From the NCBI GenBank assembly GCA_016706365.1, contig JADJJU010000008.1, positions 218,598 through 282,597 on the forward strand: a DNA stretch of 64,000 bases, in the 5' to 3' direction. The notes under the pieces are model-generated. The model ran no database searches. It worked only from the letters and a program-made list of their open reading frames with translations, and was not told the origin of the DNA. A program made the translations under genes and the position numbers. Numbering within the stretch: the stretch's first letter is position 1; each line of letters starts with the position of its first letter. Positions 18,678 to 28,448 of this stretch are shown piece after piece. This stretch comes from Saprospiraceae bacterium. GTDB taxonomy: Bacteria; Bacteroidota; Bacteroidia; Chitinophagales; Saprospiraceae.

Positions 18678-20900
18678 ATGGAACATTATTTACGCCTAAG
18701 CTTATTAGCAGTTTTAATGATGATTTATCTGATCAGGCCATTGGAAGGTCAGGATTCTTCTAATTATATAATTCCTGAAAATGTGGTAGATACTCTCAGA
18801 ACTTTTGAAATGCCACAAGTCATCGTGGTAGGTAACTATCCCGGTGTATTAAAACAAATCCCGGGTTCTCTCACCCTAATCCAACCAAAGGATAATATCA
18901 GGACTCAACCTTTTACGCTGAACGAACTTATCAGACGTGCTCCGGGTCTAAATGTCACAGATGAAGAAGGTATAGGCCTGAGGGTTAACATAGGCATACG
19001 TGGACTTGATCCTGATCGCAGCAGAAATGTCCTGATGCTGGAAGACGGAGTGCCTCTCGTTTTAAACCCATACGGTGAACCCGAAATGTATTTTTCCCCA
19101 TCCATCGATAAAATTCAGGCAGTTGAGGTCCTTAAAGGAAGTGGGCAGATATATTACGGTCCTCAAACCACCGGAGCTGTGATTAATTTCATCACTCAGG
19201 ACCCGCCTGATCAGGAACAAATCCAGCTAAGAATCAAGGGAGGCCAGGGCGGATTATTCTCCGGCTATGTCAGCTATGGAAATACTATAGGTAAAACCGG
19301 ATTTGTGATATATGGTATGCATAAACGAGCAAGTAATTTGGGATCAATGGATTTCAAACTGACAGATATCGGTACCAAAATAAAAATCGAATTAAGCGAA
19401 AACTCCCGGATCGGATTGAAAATCGGCATGTATGACGAGCACTCTAATGCCACTTATATTGGTATTACACAATCGATGTATGAAAGAGGAGATCAGGATT
19501 TTGTGCGCATGGCTCCCGGTGATCAGCTCCCCATCCGCAGATACCATAGCAGTCTAACTCACGATTGGGATATCAGTTCTGCATTCAAATTAAAAACCAC
19601 TGCTTTTGCTTATACTACCTCTCGCAATTGGTTGAGACAAGAGTTTTCATCCAATCCTTCTGCTCCCAACCAAACAGGAGTGGTGTGGGGTGACACAAGT
19701 ATTGCGGGAGATGCCATATATATGCTGAATACGTCTGGAAACCGAAACAGACAATTTGAAGTGGCAGGAATTGAAACAAGATCCTCCTGGAAAACTTTGA
19801 TTGCTGGTAAATCAAATATTTTGGATGCAGGTCTGCGATATATGTATGAGAGAGCTTTTGAGCAATTTATTACAGGTGCGAAAGCTGATGCCTCTGCGGG
19901 CAATATGAGAGATAATGAAGTCCGAACTGGAAATGCCTATTCAATATTTGTTCAGGACAAGCTGGCAATTAACCAAAAACTCTCTATCACAGCGGGACTT
20001 CGCCTGGAAGTATATGATTATGAACGCCATATTCTGAGAGGCAGATTTCTCATCAATGGTTCAAATCAGCTGCGGGACACAAGTCTGGTGGCTTCTGATC
20101 TCACGATTGCCATTATCCCCGGTGCCGGAGTTAATTACAATTTAAATGAAAATGCTACCATTTTTGCAGGGATACACAGAGGTTTTGCTCCACCAAGAAT
20201 AAAAGACGCCTTAACAGGGGAAGGTAATTCTTTGGATCTGGATGCTGAACTGAGCACCAATTATGAAATGGGATTCAGATGGGCTGAAGTGCAAACATAT
20301 CAGCTTGGAATTACAGGCTTCTTCATGGATTTCAAAAATCAAATCATACCTGTCTCCCAGTCTTCCGGCAATGTCAATGCAACAGGACTTATTAACGGGG
20401 GTCACACTAAACATAAGGGGCTGGAATTTAATGGCCGTTTTGACTTTGGTAAGTGGTGGCAAATCAAAGACAGCTATACTCTGGAGGCGGCATTAACTTA
20501 TGTTCAATCCACTTATTCTGAGGACCGTTTTGTCGGTTCGGAATCGGTAAATGTAAAGGGAAATAAACTGCCCTACGCTCCTGAATGGCTTTTCTGGGGA
20601 GCTGTAGGCGCTGAATGGTCTTTTGGCCTTGGATTTCAGTGGAATTCGCATTTCATGGCAGAGCAATTTACAGATGAGATCAACAGTACAATCCCATTTG
20701 CAGATGGGAGAAATGGATTGATTGACAGCCGATGGGTGCACGATTTGACGATTTCATATAAAATTCCGACCTGGGGAACAAGCTTCCACATCGCTCTTAA
20801 AAATATAAGTGACGAAAGATATATAGCTTCAAGAAGGCCACAAGGCATCAGAGTGGGATTGCCCCGATTGTTAACTCTCGGGGCAGATTTTACTTTCTAA
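18678..20900 (+). CDS. TonB-dependent ferric citrate receptor, FecA-like
   Basis: A 740-residue outer-membrane receptor. A signal peptide is followed by a plug domain at about residues 50-170 and a 22-strand-type barrel ending in an aromatic residue (TLGADFTF). The plug motif GIRGLDPDRSRNVLMLEDG and the following NPYGEPEMYFSP and VLKGSGQIYYGPQTTGAVI closely follow the FecA family, which imports ferric dicitrate with TonB energy. There is no N-terminal FecR-interacting signalling domain, and no fecI/fecR pair adjoins it. Control by the upstream Fur-like sites therefore seems more likely. The exact ligand is inferred. Confidence 0.87.
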   Translation: MEHYLRLSLLAVLMMIYLIRPLEGQDSSNYIIPENVVDTLRTFEMPQVIVVGNYPGVLKQIPGSLTLIQPKDNIRTQPFTLNELIRRAPGLNVTDEEGIGLRVNIGIRGLDPDRSRNVLMLEDGVPLVLNPYGEPEMYFSPSIDKIQAVEVLKGSGQIYYGPQTTGAVINFITQDPPDQEQIQLRIKGGQGGLFSGYVSYGNTIGKTGFVIYGMHKRASNLGSMDFKLTDIGTKIKIELSENSRIGLKIGMYDEHSNATYIGITQSMYERGDQDFVRMAPGDQLPIRRYHSSLTHDWDISSAFKLKTTAFAYTTSRNWLRQEFSSNPSAPNQTGVVWGDTSIAGDAIYMLNTSGNRNRQFEVAGIETRSSWKTLIAGKSNILDAGLRYMYERAFEQFITGAKADASAGNMRDNEVRTGNAYSIFVQDKLAINQKLSITAGLRLEVYDYERHILRGRFLINGSNQLRDTSLVASDLTIAIIPGAGVNYNLNENATIFAGIHRGFAPPRIKDALTGEGNSLDLDAELSTNYEMGFRWAEVQTYQLGITGFFMDFKNQIIPVSQSSGNVNATGLINGGHTKHKGLEFNGRFDFGKWWQIKDSYTLEAALTYVQSTYSEDRFVGSESVNVKGNKLPYAPEWLFWGAVGAEWSFGLGFQWNSHFMAEQFTDEINSTIPFADGRNGLIDSRWVHDLTISYKIPTWGTSFHIALKNISDERYIASRRPQGIRVGLPRLLTLGADFTF

Positions 20901-20933
20901 AAAACATACTTTTCGGTTTTCGCTTTATTTTGA

Positions 20934-20967
20934 AAACGCTCTTTCTGCGCAGGCAGAAGGGGCGTTT
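20934..20967 (+). terminator. Hairpin after the fecA-like gene
   Basis: Outer arms AAACGC and GCGTTT and inner arms CTTTCTGC and GGCAGAAG form a long stem 34 bases after the stop codon. The following T-run is short, so termination is likely but not certain. Confidence 0.6.
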
Positions 20968-21209
20968 GTGTATTGGATAAGATGAAATGAAAGTTTAAGC
21001 AGCAAAAACGGGCCGCTATTCCTGACTATAATCTTATTACAAACAGCCACCAGGAAGCCTGGGATATTCCAGCTCCAGTTTTTATCAAAATGTCACCGTA
21101 TTTGGATTACTGCAATGTGTGAGGCATCTCCGGGTGCGGTTTGTGTGGATTGGCCAATATAGAATCTTATCGCTTGAGGGTGGCTAAAGAACTGAGCGGG
21201 TTAAAAAAA

Positions 21210-21243
21210 TGGCCCGTCTCAAGGATTAATTACTTGAGACGAG
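21210..21243 (-). terminator. Rho-independent terminator of the barrel/Ig-repeat gene
   Basis: The arms CGTCTCAAG and CTTGAGACG (21215-21223 and 21233-21241) are perfectly complementary. On the minus strand the hairpin is soon followed by ATTTTTTTAA, 20-30 bases after the stop codon at 21265. Confidence 0.8.
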
Positions 21244-21264
21244 CACTAACTTTTAAGATCCTCA

Positions 21265-23493
21265 TTATAACTTCACATTCGTGGTATCTGTAGCAGTGCC
21301 TTTCGCATTAGTTACAGTAATGACAATAATATTGTCACCTTTATTTAAGCCAATAACATGTTGGATTTTGCCGGTTGATTCATCAAAACTAAATCCTCTC
21401 TCCGGAACTCCATTGACCACAAAGGTAATCTGACTAGCATTACTGATCCCTTTCAATGTGGCCAACACAGTTGAGGTAGGCGCAGCATTAGGATTGAATG
21501 GATCAGAAACCGGTCTGGAAGCAGATTCAATTTTCACTTCAGGCACCGGAAGTGCTGCTACCGTAGGATCATAATTAACTTCTATTTTTTCTTTTGCTGA
21601 CCCGCCGGGATTCAGAGCTTCGATTTCTATAGTATTCTTACCTATTCTCAAAATCAGGGCTTTGTTCAACATACCTGTTTCTTTGTCAAATGTAATGGCA
21701 CTTTGGTTTCTCCCATTGAAAATCAACTTTATCTGATCTACCCTGTCTATGTTGGTCACCCGGGCCTGAAGCTCCAGTCTGGACAGTTCTACTGTGGTGC
21801 TTTGCACTGGATTAACAAAGGTGATTACAGGCTTTTCATACCGGATATCATACCTAACTTTTATAGTTTGTTCAGAAGTTCCGTTCCCATTGTCTGCTAC
21901 TGCTCTCAGTGTATTTTCACTACTTCTTAAAGTCAGATCCAAACTGTATTGACCGGCTCTTAAAATCGGACTGCCTATCAATTGATTATTCAGATAAATT
22001 TTGATCTGATTCCCAACAGTAATATTAGTTACTGTACCCGTCATTTTTACTCCGGGATCATTCAGGACAGCCCCATTTGAAGGAGTAGTGATGGTTAATA
22101 ATGGCAATGCCGGTGCTTTATACTCCACTTCAACAGAAGCGTTGGCAGTTCCACCTGCATTATTTACGCTGATAGCAATAGTATTTCTTCCAGGTATTAA
22201 TACCAGATTACTTTCTATGGCTCCATTTGCTGCATTGAATGTGAAGCTTGTGGTGTTTCTACCATTTAGGGTCAGCGTGATCTCACTTTTTTGGCTCACA
22301 TTTTTTACACTGGCTCTCAAGGCAACATTTTCAACTGTGATGACAGAGTGATTGTCTGGCTGTAGAATACTCACCGCGGGGCGAGGTACAGCAGGTGAAT
22401 TGCAGGACAATAATCTTTCATCACGGGATTCACCTGATTGGTTCCGTCCGGTAATGATCAAGTTACTGCTTCCTTCCTTAATCGTTGCCTGAAAACTTAA
22501 GTTTCCGGTATGAGGATTAAAATCAAAATTGCTAATTCTGTTCCCTCCTATTCTGATATCAAGATCAGAAGCAAGCTTCACATATTCGATCTGTTCGTTA
22601 TAGTCATACCTTGTAAATGCATAGCCATTGTATGTCAACTGTATGTTGTCCGTACGTCTGATTTCTTTCAGTCCCAGCTCCAAAGCCTGACCAGGTACTG
22701 TAGTTCGGTAAGGAGATACATTAGGTGTAATGAACTGGATGGAAGGTGGATATACAGGTGCTTCGTAAATAATTCTCATGGTCTGACGATCAGATCCACG
22801 GCGATTCCTGGCATCCAAAATCAATATATTCTCACCTTCTGCAAGAGTAATACTGCTATTAAACATTCCTGTCCTTGTATCAAACTTCCAGGACTTATTT
22901 TCCCTTCCATTTAATGTGTACACAATATTCTTGTCTGTCTCCATGTACAGAATCTCCGCTAACACATCATATTTTGCATTGGTTACTATCTGTCCGCTTA
23001 CTTCAGGACGGATGAATCGGATTATAGGTGGATTGTCTGTTTCAGGCTCTTCAATGATGATTTGTACCTCATCCTCACCTGTACCTCCGCCATTCGTAGC
23101 TACAGCTTTGACAATATTCGTTCCCTCATCCAATATTATAGTTGCTTTCAAGGTTCCCCTCCTGTACGTAAAACTAAGTGGTCTGCCATTATTAGTCAGA
23201 TTGATCTGGCTTTGATCTTTTACATTCTTGATTTCCGCTTCTACCACTTTGTAAGGTTCCTTAGTCATATATGGGCTATATTCAGGATCGATGAAACGTA
23301 CAGTAGGAGGCAATTCTTCCTTTTCATCCAAATTGAATCTGTAATACAGCTGCAGATATGTATAGTGGTGAATATCATTCTTTGTACTTGGCATTGTCAA
23401 CCCGTCAAAAATATCTACTCCCGTGTAGCTCACTTTATGACCTAGTCCTAAACCCCATCGAGGTGTGATATCATAACCAAGCTCTACTCCCAA
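21265..23493 (-). CDS. Seven Ig-like repeats, C-terminal part of an outer-membrane barrel protein
   Basis: The first residues (GVELGYDITPRWGLGLGHKV, then YLQLYYRFNL) complete the membrane barrel begun in the gene piece at 23484-24191. Seven repeats of about 90-120 residues follow. Each opens with P-x-I-x-F-x-x-P, carries NV/NI then LNGR, an F-D-x-x-T-G turn and a G-x-N-x-I segment, and ends with an NxxGxxxxxxxV strand. They resemble glucodextranase-B-like or other bacterial Ig-like folds. No start codon fits except a TTG that is really the codon at the break, so this is the second half of one gene of about 975 residues. A surface or periplasmic binding role is inferred. Confidence 0.72.
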   Translation of the reverse strand: MGVELGYDITPRWGLGLGHKVSYTGVDIFDGLTMPSTKNDIHHYTYLQLYYRFNLDEKEELPPTVRFIDPEYSPYMTKEPYKVVEAEIKNVKDQSQINLTNNGRPLSFTYRRGTLKATIILDEGTNIVKAVATNGGGTGEDEVQIIIEEPETDNPPIIRFIRPEVSGQIVTNAKYDVLAEILYMETDKNIVYTLNGRENKSWKFDTRTGMFNSSITLAEGENILILDARNRRGSDRQTMRIIYEAPVYPPSIQFITPNVSPYRTTVPGQALELGLKEIRRTDNIQLTYNGYAFTRYDYNEQIEYVKLASDLDIRIGGNRISNFDFNPHTGNLSFQATIKEGSSNLIITGRNQSGESRDERLLSCNSPAVPRPAVSILQPDNHSVITVENVALRASVKNVSQKSEITLTLNGRNTTSFTFNAANGAIESNLVLIPGRNTIAISVNNAGGTANASVEVEYKAPALPLLTITTPSNGAVLNDPGVKMTGTVTNITVGNQIKIYLNNQLIGSPILRAGQYSLDLTLRSSENTLRAVADNGNGTSEQTIKVRYDIRYEKPVITFVNPVQSTTVELSRLELQARVTNIDRVDQIKLIFNGRNQSAITFDKETGMLNKALILRIGKNTIEIEALNPGGSAKEKIEVNYDPTVAALPVPEVKIESASRPVSDPFNPNAAPTSTVLATLKGISNASQITFVVNGVPERGFSFDESTGKIQHVIGLNKGDNIIVITVTNAKGTATDTTNVKL

Positions 23494-24191
23494 TTAGGCA
23501 TTAGAGTAACTTTCCCATTAGAGCTATTTTCAAATCCATCCCCAAGCGATTCGTAAGTTCCATTCAATATATCATTCCGAAGAAGAGATCGTCTTTGTGT
23601 AAAGGTTGCTGTTGTATCAAGTGCGGCATAGTCAGCGGCATAATTTGTATTGCTGGATTCATCTCCCTGATCTGTTTTCACGCGATACCAGTCTATACCT
23701 ATTCCCCCAAAAACAGAAAGGTTGATGCCGGTCCTCTGTCTCAGACGGCCCAATGTAAATACTGCTTCCAGGCCAAGTTCTCCCATCTGAGTGCGGTGGT
23801 TGTTGAATATAAAACCATCCGGCTCCTCCAGCTCAGAGGGAAACTCACGATAGTCCCAGAGATTGCTACCGTTGACAGCTGTATTTTCATCAATAAGATA
23901 ATTGCGATCGACATCCTGTCCGTAAGAAGTAGAGTACATCAATCTGCCTCTCAAGTCTACTTCCAGAAGCTGTCCATGACGGCTATTCAGGTTTTTGGCA
24001 AGAGTGATTCCGAGTCCTCCACCACGGATTTGGGCTGCAACATCACTTTGTTGATAACTGAGACCCGCATTGATTCCAAGTGTGTACCATCCCGGACGGA
24101 GTGTATTTATTCTTTGTGCAAAAAGAGGTAGTGACAATAAGCTCATCATCGCGAAGATGAAAATTCGGCGGGGTAGGGTGAGCGTTTTCAT
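23484..24191 (-). CDS. Outer-membrane beta-barrel N-terminal part of the same protein
   Basis: The ATG at 24191 starts a signal peptide ending SLPLFAQ, then alternating polar/hydrophobic strands typical of an outer-membrane beta-barrel (PGWYTLGINAGLSYQQSD; TGINLSVFGGIGIDWYRV). The frame ends at TAG just after VTLMPNWE. One extra base at 23492-23493 would give MPNLGVELGYD and join the downstream frame, which continues the barrel. I therefore regard the two pieces as one gene with a -1 error or mutation. Coupled translation through the ten-base overlap is the alternative, but the barrel would then be split between two chains. Confidence 0.72.
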   Translation of the reverse strand: MKTLTLPRRIFIFAMMSLLSLPLFAQRINTLRPGWYTLGINAGLSYQQSDVAAQIRGGGLGITLAKNLNSRHGQLLEVDLRGRLMYSTSYGQDVDRNYLIDENTAVNGSNLWDYREFPSELEEPDGFIFNNHRTQMGELGLEAVFTLGRLRQRTGINLSVFGGIGIDWYRVKTDQGDESSNTNYAADYAALDTTATFTQRRSLLRNDILNGTYESLGDGFENSSNGKVTLMPNWE

Positions 24192-24605
24192 TTTGTTTAG
24201 TTTGAAGGTTTAAATCTATGGTATTTTTTCTAGTCTCCTATGCTTACATAGTTGTGTTAATGAAGCCGGAAGATTGTAAACCATCACCACTCTCTTTGAA
24301 CTCTGTCCCTTCTCACAATTCTTCCGGCAAGGACCCTATTTTCCAACCATTCAACATCACCGGGTCGCATAATTCGAAGACGAATATTCTTGTGAAAAGT
24401 AATGGTGTAAAGCCGCAATACATATTATTTATTTAACACATATGAATTCTGATAAAGTGGAATAAATATCGTTCCTGGGTCGCGCAGAAGGATTGAATGT
24501 GCCCAGTGTATGAGCGTAGGCCCGGGGCCCGCTCGTAGCTCCTCGCTAAGGTGAGTGAACTCGGGGACCAGGCTTTTGAGTATCATTTGCATACGCCCGA
24601 AGCCG

Positions 24606-24631
24606 GGACGTGGTTCACTGCGTTCACGCGA
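24606..24631 (-). repeat. GTGAGCGTAGCGAACC-type intergenic repeat, second copy
   Basis: The minus strand here matches 6771-6796 at 21 of 26 positions and again reads as SRERSEP in one frame. It lies in a gene-free region, as does the first copy. Confidence 0.5.
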
Positions 24632-24690
24632 TGTGTAACAGCCTTGATCGCCTTTAACGAAACAATAAAGTGAACAATAAACCAGGACAG

Positions 24691-24706
24691 GCTGTTGGCC
24701 AACAGC
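24691..24706. repeat. 16-base perfect palindrome in GCCAA-rich repeat
   Basis: GCTGTTGGCCAACAGC is fully self-complementary. It is followed by TAAAGCCAACTGCCAAAAGC, and a similar AATTGCCAAAAGCTAACAGC stretch occurs at 56511-56530. Confidence 0.5.
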
Positions 24707-25068
24707 TAAAGCCAACTGCCAAAAGCTGGCTGTTCCAAAATTTAATCTACTAAAGCTAAAAGCACACACGATCTCTACTCGTATCGGGTGGAGCTTACTT
24801 CTGGACCAGACTGATTGATAATAGCTTGAAGCTAGCTGGAATTTCTTAACAAATTACAGTTCCACAGCACAATCAATTAACAAACATTTAATAATATCTC
24901 AGCCACACCAAGCTTCTCATCTCCTCATTTCTCTGATATTATTTTACCCACTTCCTATCCAATAAAATTCAAACAAATTATTAAGGTCAAAAATGCCTTA
25001 TCTTACCAACAATAAGCTGACTATTTGAGTCTTATAAACATGCCGCTCAACCTTAAAACTTTGAACAC

Positions 25069-27035
25069 ATGAGATACTCTATTTACACTATATGCTTTTT
25101 GATTTGCATTTCCAATACGGTGCTTGGTACCGATATCTACAAAGCTGGAACTTCTTTATTTACTGGAACCTGGCAAGGAGAAGGTGTTCTCTCAGAAATC
25201 ACTACCGAAAATCCATATGAAGGCGGCCAACATTATCGATTTGTCTACAACTTTACTAATCACTGGTCAGGCTTCGGTCTGAATATGGACAATTGGGGCT
25301 CAACGGCTCCTGTGGATTTCACCGGATTTACTCACCTCCGATTGGTCTATCGCGGTGTATCAGCTCAGCACACATTCAGAATACAATTGAGGTCCGGCGC
25401 TGATTTTGGGGTCTTATATGATGTGGGCGGGACGGCTCAAAATTATACAGTGATTGATATTCCATTGATTGTGCTGACTTCCGGGACCACTATTTCATTG
25501 GCAGATATCACAGAGATTGACATCAATGTATCCAGTGATAATTCTTCTGGAAATGGTACACTTTATTTTGATGCAATAGAATTGGTTAATATTGCTCCGC
25601 CTCCTCCATCTATCGCATGGCCTATGGCAGCAGCTATGTCTCAGGGCTTTAATCTCAATAATTGGCTGGAAGCATATTGGCTGATACCATTTAATGCATA
25701 CCCGGAGGTCAATAAATATCGTCGGGAACATATTGCGTTCCTGGCATCTGGAGGTATTAAAACAATGCGAATGCCTGTTACTTTTGAGCGTTTGGCAGAT
25801 ACGGAGCCTCCTTATGCGCTTGATGTGGGTCACGAAGCTTTCAGATTGATAGACTCTTGCATATTATGGGCACAGGATTATGGTTTAATTTTGAGTATCG
25901 ATAATCATCATGGATATGAATTGAATGATCAGAATTATCTCCAAGAAACCCCTCGATTATGTGCTATATGGAGACAAATCGTACAGCGATATGGTCACCT
26001 TCCTGCTACAAGTACCTTATTTGAGATTCTGAATGAACCTCATGCTATCTCGAAAAACAATCTTCACTATGTTCAGCACGCCATCATAGACACTATCAGA
26101 TTGTACGCTCCGGACCATACTCTTGTTGTCGGAGCCAATTCTTATAACAGCGGGGCGGCATTATCTGCATCCAATCCATATGATGATAATAATATCATCT
26201 ACACATTTCATTCTTATGAACCTTATTTCTTCACACATCAGGGAATGTCATGGACGAGTCCCCCATTTTTCCCTCCTATGTCTTTTCCACAAGGAAATGA
26301 TATGGCGAACATTGCAGCTCTATTTTCTACTGTCAGTGCCTGGTCAGAGCTGTATGATGTTCCGGTGTGGTTGGGAGAATTTGGTGTCGGAAACAGTGCC
26401 GCGCTTACAAGCAGGTGTAATTATGTAGAAGCTATCATGGATCAAGTAGATCTGTACGATATGCCTTTTGCATATTGGGATGTATTTTCCGTCACAGACG
26501 GCTTTGGCTTTGCTGATCCGAATAATTTGGTACCCTCTTCTGTGATTCCATGTTTTGAAGAAGCTATGCACTTAAATTTTTCACCGCTTTCAATCCTTGA
26601 TTTTGGTAGCAGCATTGATTGTACTAAAGATCAGGTTACGCTGACATGGCAACTGGAGGAGCAGGAAGCTCTGCTTGAGATCCAAAGCAGTATTGATGCA
26701 TATTCCTGGAAAACTATCCAAACAGTTTCTACTTACAACGGCAGGATGAAACTGGATGTCCCTTTGGAATTCGGAAATTCCACTTCTTATTATCGTTTGA
26801 AAGTCACTTCCCCCAATCAAGAAATTTATTGTTCCGTTATTCAATCAGTAACATGTGAAGAAAAAAGAAAGTAAAAATCTTCTTGGGTAAGGTCATCCAA
26901 CATTTTAAGGGGAAAGAAATTAATGGAATGAATCAAGAGCTAACTTTAAATGGGATATCCCCAGGGCAATATTATCTGAGAACCATTCTAAATAATGGAG
27001 CAGTAATTAACACAGGATTTATAATTCAACAGTAA
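25069..27035 (+). CDS. GH5 cellulase-like glycoside hydrolase with CBM and T9SS tail (tail out of frame)
   Basis: A secreted enzyme. The signal peptide is followed by a beta-sandwich CBM11-like domain (about 25-175) and a GH5 barrel (about 185-495), with acid/base Glu323 in ILNEPHA and nucleophile Glu437 in WLGEFGVG. SIDNHHGYELND carries the conserved histidine pair. An Ig-like region at 500-600 ends the main frame at TAA 26872-26874. After one missing A in the run 26868-26870, the next frame continues for about 55 codons. It gives a T9SS C-terminal tail (NGISPGQYYLRTILNNG) to TAA 27033-27035, abutting the next gene. The family hydrolyses beta-1,4-glucans or mannans; the substrate is not determined. 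Confidence 0.85.
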
Positions 27036-27353
27036 TCAGGTAAAAATTATTTCATATTGAATAAATCCATCTTTATCAGGACCTATTGGTACCATAAAAA
27101 GTATTAGAGCTCCTTTTCGAGGATGCATAAGCTGATAATTGCCCTGCAGGTAATATTTGTCTTTCAGATCAGTAACAAAAGTCAGAGAAAATCCATCTCT
27201 GAAGTTTCCTTCTCTGGGAATGTGGTTCATGACCTTTGTTAGTCTCGCTTCAATTGGCGCGATAGTTTCATGCACTATAATTTGCCATTTTTGATCAGGA
27301 TCAATGGTAAAATCGGAAGCTTGTAATTGTGTAATTATATCGGTTTGTCCCAT
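27036..27353 (-). CDS. Small DUF6916-like protein, last gene of the tail-collar operon
   Basis: A 105-residue protein without signal peptide or membrane segment. It has a beta-rich pattern (DFTIDPDQKWQIIVHE; GFSLTFVTDLKDKYYLQGNY; PRKGALILFMVPIGPD) resembling DUF6916, small proteins repeatedly found beside tail-collar genes. The assignment to that family is from memory and moderate. It ends the six-gene minus-strand operon, 7 bases after the GNAT gene. The function is unknown. Confidence 0.6.
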   Translation of the reverse strand: MGQTDIITQLQASDFTIDPDQKWQIIVHETIAPIEARLTKVMNHIPREGNFRDGFSLTFVTDLKDKYYLQGNYQLMHPRKGALILFMVPIGPDKDGFIQYEIIFT

Positions 27354-27360
27354 AGCTTAA

Positions 27361-27876
27361 TTAATTTTCAGGATACCATTTCATCAGGATATAAACCTGA
27401 TCATAAGTTTCTGCGTGAATAAAACCCAATCGCTCATATAAGGCTTTGGCTGGATTGAATTGCTCAACATGAATGCTTAATACCTTCCCAACCGTTCTGC
27501 AATGCTGTTGCAAATCCTTTAAAATGGCTGATCCTACTGATTGATTTCTGTAATCAGGTAACAGAGTAATATCTATAATTCTGATATCGGAAGGATGGTT
27601 CAAGTTAACATAGAGACGCCCGATTACTTTATCACCCTGTATGATGACATTATAAGCTGCATCCGGATATACTTTTTGATAATAATCATGCTGCGCCTGG
27701 AACTGATGATCAGTGAATAGTTTTTTCTGTTCATCCGTCCAGCCTGTTTGCATTAATTCCTGCACCCTTGTGGAAGCATAGATTTCAGACAATAAACTTA
27801 AAATATCCTGAGAGAACTCAGTAATGGATTTTATTGAAAAATTCTTTTGCTCTCTGAACAGGCCGGAATCTAACAT
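27361..27876 (-). CDS. GNAT family N-acetyltransferase of the tail-collar operon
   Basis: A 171-residue acetyltransferase with the GNAT core. The acetyl-CoA loop is LLPDYRNQSVGSAIL (the R/Q-x-x-G-x-A/G motif), followed by the typical beta-strand and helix NPAKALYERLGF near the C-terminus. GNAT enzymes transfer an acetyl group to an amine on a protein or small molecule. Its position between tail-collar and DUF6916-like genes, with 4- and 7-base gaps, suggests it modifies an operon product (inference). Confidence 0.82.
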   Translation of the reverse strand: MLDSGLFREQKNFSIKSITEFSQDILSLLSEIYASTRVQELMQTGWTDEQKKLFTDHQFQAQHDYYQKVYPDAAYNVIIQGDKVIGRLYVNLNHPSDIRIIDITLLPDYRNQSVGSAILKDLQQHCRTVGKVLSIHVEQFNPAKALYERLGFIHAETYDQVYILMKWYPEN

Positions 27877-27880
27877 TAAA

Positions 27881-28393
27881 TTATGGCCTTTGAGGAAAAA
27901 TGCCTTGCAACGCTATACAAAAGTTAAGTGTCAGATAGGGCTGCATATTATTGTGAGGCAAACTTCCGCCTGAGGGAGCCAGCATTTCTAAAGCCATGTT
28001 GACAGAAGGCGCCTGAGTGGTTTGATAAATACTTGCTCTTCCGGGTACGGCTCCTACCGGAGATGTCTGTAAACCAGAGTCATTTACCCCCATTAAACTA
28101 TGATTGTGGAAAGGAATTTCAGATTGCAGTAATGTTACTGTTTCCACACCGCTCATTTCTCCTAAATCACGAAGGGACAATCCCTGGCCCTGACCCGGAT
28201 GCATTGGGGCATTTCCCTGCATATCAGGTAATGCAAAAGTACTTTTACCGTCTCCGCCATAAGTGGTTCCTAATAATGAAAACAACGCTGTATTCTGAGA
28301 AATCGGCATCAGTTGTCCGTCGCAAAATGCCCATCCTGGAGGAGGAAAATTAAATGGAAATATTCTGATTTCTGCTACAAATTGATCTGCCAT
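27881..28393 (-). CDS. Phage tail-collar domain protein, third paralogue
   Basis: A 170-residue member of the tail-collar (MdpB/microcystin-dependent-protein-like) family. Landmarks are EIRIFPFNFPPPGWAFCDGQ, PISQNTALFSLLGTTYGGDG, FALPDMQGNAPMHPGQG, a middle HNHS, and the C-terminal NNMQPYLTLNFCIALQG. It has no signal peptide. Collar domains form trimeric tips in phage fibres; these short bacterial homologues have no known role. It is about 55 bases downstream of the second paralogue. Confidence 0.87.
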   Translation of the reverse strand: MADQFVAEIRIFPFNFPPPGWAFCDGQLMPISQNTALFSLLGTTYGGDGKSTFALPDMQGNAPMHPGQGQGLSLRDLGEMSGVETVTLLQSEIPFHNHSLMGVNDSGLQTSPVGAVPGRASIYQTTQAPSVNMALEMLAPSGGSLPHNNMQPYLTLNFCIALQGIFPQRP

Positions 28394-28448
28394 AATTTAG
28401 GGTCTAATTGGTAAACGAATTGTTTTGAAATAGTTAGTATTTACTTTT

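Larger units (their letters stand above)
20901..21264. other. Convergent intergenic region with two terminators
   Basis: No gene is visible between the fecA-like gene and the minus-strand barrel gene. One hairpin serves each neighbour (20934-20967 and 21210-21243). The roughly 240 bases between them show no further structure that I can recognise. Confidence 0.6.
24192..25068. other. Long gene-free region with repeats
   Basis: About 880 bases without a credible gene. It contains a GC-rich segment (24520-24560) and the inverted copy of the GTGAGCGTAGCGAACC repeat (24606-24631). It also has a perfect palindrome (24691-24706) inside GCCAA/AGCTAA-rich repeat sequence that recurs near 56.5 kb. The last 250 bases are AT-rich and should hold the promoter of the GH5 gene. 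Confidence 0.65.

Noticed and set aside
22510..23445. Plus-strand frames of 99-134 codons opposite the Ig-like repeats
   Set aside because: Antisense shadows of repetitive coding sequence, with no domain or start-site support.
24425..24769. 114-codon minus-strand frame
   Set aside because: It spans two non-coding repeats also found elsewhere, contains the SRERSEP string, and has no plausible promoter or domain.
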